In this document: piece after piece, positions 1-5,615 of the stretch | Position numbering within the stretch: position 1 is the first letter of the stretch | Layout of the letters: each line of letters starts with the position of its first letter | Source: JBMNTP01 sp050945795 | Lineage (GTDB): Bacteria > Bacillota > Clostridia > Christensenellales > MGBC116941 | NCBI GenBank assembly: GCA_050945795.1 | Contig: JBMNTP010000045.1 | Coordinates: forward strand, 1-6,013 | Length of the DNA: 6,013 nt | Direction: 5' to 3' | Position numbers and translations under genes: made by a program | The notes under the pieces: generated by a model | The model's database searches: none | What the model was told of the DNA's origin: nothing | The model's input: the letters and a program-made list of their open reading frames with translations, nothing else

Positions 1-52
1 CTACCAATAACTTTAGCGATGTAGCGAATTACTATATTGAAGCGAGGTCATT
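1..52. other. short region upstream of hisZ, no clear promoter
   Basis: Apart from the hisZ ribosome binding site (GAGG at 44-47, 5 nt before the ATG), I see no convincing element here. TATATT at 33-38 resembles a -10 box, but its -35 partner would be poor and it sits too close to the ribosome binding site to be the operon promoter. AGCGA occurs three times (15-19, 23-27, 41-45), two of them within TAGCGA copies 8 nt apart; this may be chance. Any T-box or other his leader would have to lie before the window. Confidence 0.4.
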
Positions 53-1264
53 ATGAGGGACAATAAACTTTACACTCCGGACGGCGTTAGGGATTATCTG
101 TTTGATGAGTGTTTTAATAAGCGGATATGTGAAAGAAAGATACTTGAATCGTTTATATATTCAGGATACAGGGAGATTGAAACTCCGCTTTTTGAGTATT
201 ACGATGTTTTTACCGGCGGCATTGGCGAAGTGCGACAGGAACACGCTATAAAGTTCTTCGATAATCAGGGCAGGATACTAACGCTGCGCCCTGATATTAC
301 AATGCCCATTGCCAGAGTTATATCCTCAAAAATGTCGGATGAGCCGCTGCCGCTAAGGATTTGCTATCTTGGCGACGCTTTTGGCTTTCAGACGGATGAT
401 GTAAGGCAACGCCAGTTTACGCAGGCAGGAGTAGAGCTTATAGGCGAAAAAAGCGCGTATGCTGACGCAGAGGTTATAATGTTGGCTATAAACGCGCTTA
501 AGGCATGTGGGCTTACTGACTTTATAATAGACATAGGTCAGGTCGGATTTTTTAACGGGCTTGCCGAGGAGGCGGGGCTTACGCGATCTGAAGCCGAGCA
601 GCTGCGAGAATATGTTGATAGCAAGGATATGCTCGGCGTTGAAATGCTGACAGGCAAAAAGGGCGGCACCCTAGCCGATGAAATAATGCGGTTGCCTGCA
701 ATGTACGGTGGTGAGGAGGTTTTAGAAAGCGCCGCCGGTATTGGTGGGAAGAGCTGTCAAGAAGCGCTTGAAAACCTTAAGGAAATATACTCCATACTTT
801 GCGAATGCGGATATAGGGATTTTATATCTATAGACCTTGGCTTGCTGCCGAGCCTTGATTATTACTCTGGCGCCATTTTCCGCGGCATAACACGCAAGGT
901 GGGTAAGCATATACTAACCGGCGGACGCTATGACGGGCTGTGTGCCGGCTTTGGACGCGATGTTCCGGCGACAGGCTTTGCTATGGGTATATCTCGCATT
1001 CTAACGGCGCTAGAAGGCCAGGGCGTGCTTTATAAAAGGCCGGTAGCCGATGTAGCGGTGTCGGCTGAGCCGGCGGCGCGATTAATGCTAGCCGCTTATA
1101 TATCCTCGGCTGTAAAAAGAGGCGAGAGGGCGGTATGGTCGCATGCTAAAAGCGAGAGAGAGCTTAAAAGCTTTGCAAAGCGAAATGGCATCGCAAAGAC
1201 GCTTTATTTTAAAGCTGACGGTGAAACGGCAGAGGAGCTTTTAGGAGGACAGGAAGATGAGTGA
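53..1264 (+). CDS. hisZ: ATP phosphoribosyltransferase regulatory subunit HisZ
   Basis: HisZ is a catalytically inactive paralogue of histidyl-tRNA synthetase. It forms a complex with short-form HisG, and the pair carries out the first step of histidine synthesis (ATP + PRPP to phosphoribosyl-ATP) with histidine feedback. The 403 aa show the class II synthetase core: a motif 1-like stretch at about 38-51 (GYREIETPLFEYYD), LRPDIT at 78-83, a motif 2 region at about 101-130 ending QAGVELIG, the histidine-site motif LDYYSG at 268-273, GGRYDGL at 290-296 and TGFAMGISRI at 307-316. A C-terminal part of about 75 residues follows. Where motif 2 of true HisRS has an arginine after the phenylalanine (FRYE), this protein has FGFQ, which argues against aminoacylation. 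The adjacent short hisG supports HisZ over HisRS. The start is an ATG with GAGG 5 nt upstream. The last 8 nt overlap hisG. Confidence 0.95.
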   Translation: MRDNKLYTPDGVRDYLFDECFNKRICERKILESFIYSGYREIETPLFEYYDVFTGGIGEVRQEHAIKFFDNQGRILTLRPDITMPIARVISSKMSDEPLPLRICYLGDAFGFQTDDVRQRQFTQAGVELIGEKSAYADAEVIMLAINALKACGLTDFIIDIGQVGFFNGLAEEAGLTRSEAEQLREYVDSKDMLGVEMLTGKKGGTLADEIMRLPAMYGGEEVLESAAGIGGKSCQEALENLKEIYSILCECGYRDFISIDLGLLPSLDYYSGAIFRGITRKVGKHILTGGRYDGLCAGFGRDVPATGFAMGISRILTALEGQGVLYKRPVADVAVSAEPAARLMLAAYISSAVKRGERAVWSHAKSERELKSFAKRNGIAKTLYFKADGETAEELLGGQEDE

Positions 1265-1898
1265 AATTACTATAGCGTTGGCGAAAGGAAGGTTGGCATC
1301 ATATTCGCTGTCGCTTTTTGAAAAGTGCGGTATTGATTGCTCCAATGTAAGTGAGAAAAACCGCAAACTCGTTCAATACGATGCTTCCAGTGAATACCGT
1401 TTTATATTTGTAAAGCCTGCCGATGTGCCGACATATGTAGATAGAGGGGTTGCCGATATAGGTATAGCCGGCAAAGATACGCTGCTTGAGGCGGGGCGGC
1501 CGCTTTATGAGATGCTGGATTTGGGCTTCTCTAAATGCCGTCTTTGCATCGCGGGGTTTCCCGACGCCAAGCGCGCGCTTTACAGCTCTAATTTAAGAGT
1601 AGCAACAAAGTATCCGAATATAGCCGAGAGGTATTACCGCGGCAAAGGCATGAACATAGATATTATAAAGCTGGCGGGCTCTGTTGAACTCGGCCCTATA
1701 CTTAATATGTCGGACGTTATACTCGATATTGTGGAAAGCGGCGGCACGCTTAAAGCAAACGGCCTTGAGGTGCTTGAGACGGTTTGCGAGTCTAGCGCCA
1801 GGCTTGTTGTAAACAGGGTAAGCCTTAAGCTTAAGCATGATAAAATAAACGCGCTTATAGAGAAATCGGCGGCGCTGCTTGAGGAGGGTATGCTATGA
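1257..1898 (+). CDS. hisG: ATP phosphoribosyltransferase catalytic subunit, short form
   Basis: This is the catalytic subunit for step 1 of histidine synthesis, joining PRPP to N1 of ATP. At 213 aa it is the short form: it ends after the two periplasmic-binding-protein-like lobes and lacks the C-terminal ACT-like regulatory domain found in the roughly 300 aa enzymes, so it depends on HisZ for activity and feedback control. Visible motifs are ALAKGRL at 7-13, VKPADVPTYVDRG then IGIAGKD at about 52-74, RVATKYPNIAERYY at 114-127, and the PRPP-binding loop DIVESGGTLKANGL at 157-170. The ATG lies inside the 3' end of hisZ (8-nt overlap), with a perfect AGGAGG at 1243-1248, 8 nt upstream. The stop overlaps the hisD start as ATGA. 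Tight coupling should keep HisZ and HisG in balanced amounts for their hetero-oligomer. Confidence 0.97.
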   Translation: MSEITIALAKGRLASYSLSLFEKCGIDCSNVSEKNRKLVQYDASSEYRFIFVKPADVPTYVDRGVADIGIAGKDTLLEAGRPLYEMLDLGFSKCRLCIAGFPDAKRALYSSNLRVATKYPNIAERYYRGKGMNIDIIKLAGSVELGPILNMSDVILDIVESGGTLKANGLEVLETVCESSARLVVNRVSLKLKHDKINALIEKSAALLEEGML

Positions 1899-3181
1899 TA
1901 AAGATAATACGCGCAAAAGACAGTGCGGCTGTAAAAAAGCTGCTTACAAGGAACGAAGAAGGATATGCGGCGGCAGCCGAGGCTGTAAAAGTTATAATAG
2001 CGAATATAAGGCGAGAAGGTGACGCCGCGCTTTTAGAATATACCCGTCAATTTGACGGCGCGGAGCTCAATTCCGGACAGCTTAAGGTTACAAAAAACGA
2101 AATAGACGCGGCATACGCCGATACGCCAAAGAGCGTTATAGCAGCTATAAAAGAGGCGGCTAATAACATAAGGCTGTTTCATGAAAAGCAAAAGCAAGAT
2201 TCATGGCTAAACTGCAAAGACGGCATGGCGCTAGGGCAGGTAGTGCGGCCTTTATCAAGTGTAGGCATATATGTGCCGGGCGGTACGGCGGCTTATCCTT
2301 CAAGCGTGCTTATGAACGCCATTCCGGCAAAAGTGGCAGGTGTTAAAAAAATTATAATGGTAACGCCGCCCGGAAAGGACGGCGCTATATCTTCGCAGTG
2401 CCTTGTCGCGGCGGCGGAGGCGGGGGTTGATGAGATATACAAAGCTGGCGGAGCGCAGGCTGTAGCCGCCCTGGCTTACGGTACTGAAACAATACCTGCG
2501 GTTGATAAAATAACCGGGCCGGGCAATATATATGTCGCGGCGGCTAAGCGCGAGGTATTTGGCAAGGTGGGTATAGATATGATTGCCGGGCCGTCTGAAA
2601 TAGTTATAATAGCTGATGCGTCGGCGCGTCCTGATTGGCTGGCGGCGGACATGCTCTCACAGGCCGAGCATGACGTTATGGCGGCGGCGGTGCTTATAAC
2701 CAATAATGAAAAGTTGGCGGAGGATACCGCGCGCGAGTTAGAAAAACAGCTGTCGCTGCTTGATCGCCGCGACATTGCCGCTCAATCTATAAAAGACTAT
2801 GGCGCTATTATAATAACCGCCGACATTGAAAGCGCGGCGAGTCTGGCGAATGAAATAGCTCCTGAGCATCTTGAATTGGCTGTTGAGGCGCCGTTTGCGC
2901 TTATGAAGAGCGTAACCGACGCCGGAGCCATATTCCTTGGGCAATACGCTCCTGAGGCGCTTGGTGACTACTACGCCGGCCCAAACCATGTTTTACCGAC
3001 GGGAGGCACGGCAAGGTTTTCATCGGCGCTTGGCGTTGAGGATTTTATGAAAAAATCCAGCATTATATATTATGATCGTGATGAGCTAAAAAAGGCTTCG
3101 GACAGCATTGCTGCGCTGGCGGAGGCTGAGGGGCTTCAAGCTCATGCGCGCTCGGTATTAATACGGTTTGAGGAGGATTAA
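1895..3181 (+). CDS. hisD: histidinol dehydrogenase
   Basis: HisD is a cytosolic zinc enzyme that catalyses the last two steps, oxidising L-histidinol to L-histidine with two NAD+. Its 428 aa is the usual family length. All recognised active-site positions are present: Q256 and H259 in SQAEHD, the catalytic pair E324-H325 in APEHLE, D358 in ALGDYYAGPNH, and H417 near the C-terminus in LQAHARS. These match Q259/H262, E326/H327, D360 and H419 of the enterobacterial enzyme. Other family blocks are GIYVPGGTAAYPSSVLMN (124-141), KAGGAQAVAALAYGT (183-197), KITGPGN (205-211) and AGPSEI (231-236). The start ATG overlaps the hisG stop by 4 nt (ATGA), with GAGGAGGG at 1881-1888 as ribosome binding site. 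The protein looks intact and functional. Confidence 0.98.
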   Translation: MIKIIRAKDSAAVKKLLTRNEEGYAAAAEAVKVIIANIRREGDAALLEYTRQFDGAELNSGQLKVTKNEIDAAYADTPKSVIAAIKEAANNIRLFHEKQKQDSWLNCKDGMALGQVVRPLSSVGIYVPGGTAAYPSSVLMNAIPAKVAGVKKIIMVTPPGKDGAISSQCLVAAAEAGVDEIYKAGGAQAVAALAYGTETIPAVDKITGPGNIYVAAAKREVFGKVGIDMIAGPSEIVIIADASARPDWLAADMLSQAEHDVMAAAVLITNNEKLAEDTARELEKQLSLLDRRDIAAQSIKDYGAIIITADIESAASLANEIAPEHLELAVEAPFALMKSVTDAGAIFLGQYAPEALGDYYAGPNHVLPTGGTARFSSALGVEDFMKKSSIIYYDRDELKKASDSIAALAEAEGLQAHARSVLIRFEED

Positions 3182-3183
3182 CA

Positions 3184-3768
3184 ATGGTAAGGACCGCCGA
3201 TATAAAAAGAAAAACGCGGGAAACAGATATTTCTGTATCCCTTAACATTGACGGTACCGGCGAATGTCAGGTTAAAACCGGCATAGGCTTTTTTGATCAT
3301 ATGCTAGAGCTGTTCGCAAAGCATGGCAAACTTGATTTAAAGCTGTCTTGCGATGGCGACATAGATGTCGACGGGCATCACAGCGTTGAAGACGCGGGAA
3401 TATGCATTGGCAAAGCGATGGCGACGGCATTGGGCGATAAAAGGGGAATAACGAGATACGCCTCTGAAAGAGTGCCTATGGATGAGGCTTTGGCAGAGGC
3501 ATCACTTGATATTTCCGGCCGGCCGTATCTTGTTTTTGACGCTGATTTAAGCGGCATGGTCGGAGCGTTCGACGCTCAATTGGCCGAGGAGTTTTTTAGA
3601 GCGCTGGCGATAAACGCCGGCCTAACGCTACACCTTCGCGTTATATACGGCAAAAACACCCATCACATACTCGAGGCTATGTTTAAGGCGGCGGCAAGAG
3701 CGTTTAGACAGGCGGCCGCTATTGACCCGCTTGAAACAGGAATACCATCAACAAAAGGAATACTGTGA
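3184..3768 (+). CDS. hisB: imidazoleglycerol-phosphate dehydratase (monofunctional)
   Basis: This enzyme removes water from imidazole glycerol phosphate to give imidazole acetol phosphate (step 6). The 194 aa match the monofunctional dehydratase; there is no N-terminal histidinol-phosphatase domain as in the enterobacterial bifunctional HisB, so a separate phosphatase gene is needed elsewhere. Metal-binding and catalytic blocks are present: GIGFFDHML at 33-41, the DGHHSVED motif at 63-70, EEFF at 135-138, and the second histidine pair in THHILEAMFKA at 159-169 (H160, H161, E164). The protein ends in the typical IPSTKGIL. The ATG is 2 nt after the hisD stop, and AGGAGG (3171-3176) sits 7 nt upstream inside hisD. 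Its usual downstream partner hisH, whose product helps make its substrate, is missing; hisA follows after 1 nt. Confidence 0.97.
   Translation: MVRTADIKRKTRETDISVSLNIDGTGECQVKTGIGFFDHMLELFAKHGKLDLKLSCDGDIDVDGHHSVEDAGICIGKAMATALGDKRGITRYASERVPMDEALAEASLDISGRPYLVFDADLSGMVGAFDAQLAEEFFRALAINAGLTLHLRVIYGKNTHHILEAMFKAAARAFRQAAAIDPLETGIPSTKGIL
3755..3760 (+). promoter_or_regulatory. ribosome binding site deciding the hisA start
   Basis: AAGGAA within the 3' end of hisB lies 9 nt before the ATG at 3770. It is weaker than the AGGAGG sites of the neighbouring genes. It supports the start at 3770 (protein beginning MRIYPAIDIK, the family's usual N-terminus) over a frame-extending TTG at 3722, which would add 16 unrelated residues and overlap hisB by 47 nt. 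Confidence 0.65.
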
Positions 3769-3769
3769 T

Positions 3770-4483
3770 ATGAGAATATACCCGGCAATAGATATAAAAG
3801 ACGGCAACTGCGTGCGGCTTAGGCAGGGCGATAGCGCCAAGGAAGACATTTACGGCAAAGACCCCGCGGCTATGGCTGTTAAATGGCGGGATATGGGCGC
3901 GAAAAGGCTGCATGTAGTCGACCTTGACGGCGCATTTGGCAAAGGCAAAAACATACAGGCTCTAAGAGAAATAACAAATGCTGTCGACATACCCGTTCAA
4001 ACAGGCGGCGGCATCCGTACGCTTGAAGATATAGAAGAGCGCCTTGAAGCGGGAGCGAAAAGGGTTATAATAGGCACGGCGGCGGTTGAGAACCCTGAGC
4101 TGGTAAAGAGCGCGGCAAAAAAATTTCCGGGCAGTATAGCTGTGGGGATAGACGCGCGAAACGGAATAGTGTTTGTAAAAGGCTGGGTCGAGTCGGGCGG
4201 TATCAGCGCGGTATCGCTGGCTTTAGATTTGCGTGAATACATCGACACCATTATATACACTGATATCGCCAAGGATGGTATGCTTGAGGGGCCTAATATA
4301 GGCGAGCTTAAGCAAATGATTGAACTGGGAGGCCTTAAAGTGATAGCTAGTGGCGGCGTAAGCTCAGCTAAAGACCTTAAATTGGTATACAATGCCGGAG
4401 CCGACGGCGTTATAATAGGCAAGGCGCTTTATGAAAACAAGCTTTCGCTTGAGGAAGCCATAGCTTGGGAGGAGAATTTATGA
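3770..4483 (+). CDS. hisA: ProFAR isomerase HisA
   Basis: HisA performs step 4, the Amadori rearrangement of ProFAR to PRFAR, in a single TIM barrel. The 237 aa begin MRIYPAIDIKDG, and D8 corresponds to the first catalytic aspartate. D128 in VGIDARNG matches the second, and T164 in YTDIAKDGML is the usual active-site threonine. The phosphate-binding loops are GGGIRT (79-84), ASGGVSS (193-199) and IIGKALY (215-221). The N-terminus PAIDIKDG distinguishes it from HisF, which has a CLDV-type start, so this gene does not supply the missing cyclase. The ATG lies 1 nt after the hisB stop, and the TGA overlaps the hisIE ATG by 4 nt. Its product PRFAR must go to HisH-HisF, neither of which is in the window. 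By hand count, 18 of its 25 isoleucine codons are ATA. Confidence 0.97.
   Translation: MRIYPAIDIKDGNCVRLRQGDSAKEDIYGKDPAAMAVKWRDMGAKRLHVVDLDGAFGKGKNIQALREITNAVDIPVQTGGGIRTLEDIEERLEAGAKRVIIGTAAVENPELVKSAAKKFPGSIAVGIDARNGIVFVKGWVESGGISAVSLALDLREYIDTIIYTDIAKDGMLEGPNIGELKQMIELGGLKVIASGGVSSAKDLKLVYNAGADGVIIGKALYENKLSLEEAIAWEENL
4467..4474 (+). promoter_or_regulatory. ribosome binding site deciding the hisIE start
   Basis: GGGAGGAG in the 3' end of hisA lies 5 nt before the ATG at 4480. It supports that ATG over an in-frame TTG at 4465, which would place the start within or before this site. Confidence 0.75.
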
Positions 4484-5094
4484 AAGCTGATATAAGCAAT
4501 ATTAAATTTGACGACAAGGGACTTGTGCCGGCGATAGCCCAGGATGAACGCAGCGCAAAGGTGCTTATGCTTGCTTATATGAACAAAGAAGCGCTGGAGC
4601 AAACCATAAATACCGGCAAGGCGACATATTTTAGCAGAAGCCGGCAAAAGCTTTGGGTAAAAGGTGAAACATCGGGTAATGAGCAAAAGGTAAAAGGCAT
4701 ATACTACGATTGTGACGCCGATGCTGTGTTGCTAAGCGTTGAACAGACGGGGCCGGCCTGCCATACGGGAGAGAAAAGCTGTTTTTATAATACAGTAAAG
4801 GAGAATACAGCCGCGTCACCGCATATAATAAGCGAGCTTTATGATGTTATAACCGATAGAAGGGTAAATCCGCGCGAAGGCTCATACACAAATTATCTTT
4901 TCGATAAAGGCCTTGATAAAATGTGTAAAAAGCTTGGTGAGGAAGCGGCGGAGTGCATTATAGCTGCAAAGAATTTGAGCGCCGACGAGCTTAGGTATGA
5001 GGCCGCTGATTTGATATACCATTTGCTGGTTCTCATGGCTGAAACGGGTCTCGAGCCGTCTGAATTATATTCGGAGTTGCGTTCGAGAAGATAA
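4480..5094 (+). CDS. hisIE: fused phosphoribosyl-AMP cyclohydrolase / phosphoribosyl-ATP pyrophosphohydrolase
   Basis: This two-domain cytosolic enzyme does steps 2 and 3: the C-terminal HisE domain hydrolyses phosphoribosyl-ATP to phosphoribosyl-AMP, and the N-terminal HisI domain opens the adenine ring. The HisI part (about 1-110) has YFSRSRQKLWVKGETSGN (50-67), the metal-binding DCDAD (D77, D79, D81 with C78), and the remaining zinc cysteines C94 (PACHTG) and C101. The HisE part (about 117-204) is an all-alpha MazG-like fold with the EExxE motif E154, E155, E158 and the ExxD motif E174, D177. At 204 aa the fusion has the normal length and both sites look complete. It is the last his gene; its ATG overlaps the hisA TGA by 4 nt. 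Confidence 0.97.
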   Translation: MKADISNIKFDDKGLVPAIAQDERSAKVLMLAYMNKEALEQTINTGKATYFSRSRQKLWVKGETSGNEQKVKGIYYDCDADAVLLSVEQTGPACHTGEKSCFYNTVKENTAASPHIISELYDVITDRRVNPREGSYTNYLFDKGLDKMCKKLGEEAAECIIAAKNLSADELRYEAADLIYHLLVLMAETGLEPSELYSELRSRR

Positions 5095-5164
5095 AACGCA
5101 AATTGGAGATATATCGCCTAATATTGAGAATTTGTTAGATTAAATCATAAAAACAGCGTTTTTT
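5093..5164 (+). terminator. weak candidate terminator after hisIE
   Basis: AAAACGC at 5093-5099 is the inverted complement of GCGTTTT at 5156-5162, and the right arm runs into six T (5159-5164). The intervening 56 nt are AT-rich. They contain a further weak pairing (CAAATT 5099-5104 with AATTTG 5129-5134, sharing one base with the outer stem) and an imperfect GGAGAT/ATCGCC hairpin (5105-5118). This is far from a textbook intrinsic terminator. Readthrough, or Rho or processing-dependent 3' end formation, is equally plausible. Confidence 0.22.
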
Positions 5165-5178
5165 AATCAGTGCTATTT

Positions 5179-5208
5179 TTGACAGAAGACTACCGCATAT
5201 TATATACT
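5179..5208 (+). promoter_or_regulatory. sigma-A type promoter for the tRNA operon
   Basis: A consensus -35 box TTGACA at 5179-5184 is followed after 18 nt by TATACT at 5203-5208. TATATA at 5201-5206 with a 16-nt spacer is an alternative -10. Transcription would begin near 5214-5216, leaving a leader of about 25 nt before tRNA-Gly. Such a strong promoter is expected for stable RNA. The leader includes a small CGGT-TCGC-ACCG hairpin at 5221-5232. The sequence TTGTCG is repeated in tandem at 5208-5219. Confidence 0.75.
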
Positions 5209-5240
5209 TGTCGTTGTCGTCGGTTCGCACCGGAGACAGT

Positions 5241-5315
5241 GCGGTAGTAGCTCAGTGGTAGAGTGCCACCTTGCCAAGGTGGATGTCGCGAGTTCGAATC
5301 TCGTCTACCGCTCCA
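5241..5315 (+). tRNA. tRNA-Gly(GCC)
   Basis: A full cloverleaf can be drawn. The acceptor arms GCGGTAG (5241-5247) and CTACCGC (5305-5311) pair perfectly. The D arm is GCTC/GAGT. The anticodon stem CCACC/GGTGG encloses TTGCCAA with anticodon GCC at 5273-5275. The T arm GCGAG-TTCGAAT-CTCGT has one G-T wobble. The discriminator is T and CCA is encoded at 5313-5315. It reads GGC and GGT. It is the first of three co-transcribed tRNAs; the next starts 6 nt later. Confidence 0.97.
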
Positions 5316-5321
5316 ATGCGA

Positions 5322-5395
5322 GGCGCCATAGCCAAGTGGTAAGGCAGAGGACTGCAAATCCTTTACCCCCAGTTCAAATCTGGGTGGCGCCTCCA
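5322..5395 (+). tRNA. tRNA-Cys(GCA)
   Basis: The acceptor arms GGCGCCA (5322-5328) and TGGCGCC (5385-5391) pair fully. The anticodon stem GAGGA/TCCTT encloses CTGCAAA, giving anticodon GCA at 5354-5356. The T loop is TTCAAAT. The discriminator is T at 5392, the base that cysteinyl-tRNA synthetase requires, followed by encoded CCA. A run of seven T (5396-5402) follows but has no terminator hairpin of its own, so transcription should continue to tRNA-Leu. Confidence 0.97.
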
Positions 5396-5405
5396 TTTTT
5401 TTATC

Positions 5406-5494
5406 GCCGATGTGGCGGAATTGGCAGACGCACGGGACTTAAAATCCCGCGGGCTAAACAACCCGTGCCGGTTCGAGCCCGGCCATCGGCACCA
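5406..5494 (+). tRNA. tRNA-Leu(UAA)
   Basis: This is an 89-nt class II tRNA. The acceptor arms GCCGATG (5406-5412) and CATCGGC (5484-5490) pair fully. The anticodon stem CGGGA/TCCCG encloses CTTAAAA, with anticodon TAA at 5440-5442. A long variable arm CGGG-loop-CCCG spans 5450-5465. The T arm GCCGG-TTCGAGC-CCGGC is perfect. The discriminator is A, as leucyl-tRNA synthetase expects, and CCA is encoded at 5492-5494. It reads TTA, and TTG by wobble. Confidence 0.97.
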
Positions 5495-5536
5495 CTCACC
5501 TTTCTTTTGGAAAGAAGCGCAACTAAAAAGAAAAGG

Positions 5537-5571
5537 ATATCGCAAATTGTTATACAGTTTGCGATATTTTT
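5537..5571 (+). terminator. intrinsic terminator of the tRNA operon, possibly bidirectional
   Basis: A 13-bp stem pairs 5537-5549 with 5555-5567 (ATATCGCAAATTG against CAGTTTGCGATAT, one G-T wobble) around a 5-nt loop (TTATA), followed by TTTT at 5568-5571. On the minus strand the same hairpin is followed by CCTTTTCTTTTTAG, a U-rich tract. It could therefore also end transcripts of the converging lipoprotein gene, whose stop codon is about 50 nt away. Confidence 0.85.
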
Positions 5572-5615
5572 ATGTTTAAGAAATGCGCCATCTATTGGAA
5601 AAGCTCAATTACTTG

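Noticed and set aside
33..38. TATATT as a -10 box for the his operon
   Set aside because: The -35 partner is poor and the start site would fall on the ribosome binding site, leaving no leader.
2476..2775. Minus-strand 99-aa Ser/Ala-rich open frame opposite hisD
   Set aside because: Shadow of hisD codon usage, with biased composition and no recognisable domain.
3722..3769. Upstream TTG start extending hisA by 16 residues
   Set aside because: The extension overlaps hisB and is not family-like; the ATG at 3770 gives the standard HisA N-terminus.
3997..4422. Minus-strand 141-aa open frame opposite hisA
   Set aside because: Low-complexity Ser/Pro/Ile-rich translation, fully antisense to a well-conserved gene, with no sign of being an independent protein.
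5190..5396. Minus-strand 68-aa open frame containing GRRDSNSRHPPWQGG
   Set aside because: It is the antisense translation of tRNA-Gly and tRNA-Cys. Such peptides are a well-known annotation artefact, and there is no ribosome binding site.
5396..5402. T run after tRNA-Cys as a terminator
   Set aside because: No dedicated hairpin precedes it, and tRNA-Leu follows after 10 nt without a visible promoter; a real terminator lies at 5537-5571.
5500..5517. CTTTCTTT-TGG-AAAGAAG imperfect hairpin after tRNA-Leu
   Set aside because: Weak bulged A-T stem with no T run on the plus strand; probably just tRNA trailer sequence.
5363..5545. Minus-strand 60-aa open frame over tRNA-Cys and tRNA-Leu
   Set aside because: Antisense of tRNA genes with typical artefact motifs (PGSNRHGLF, HPDLNWG).
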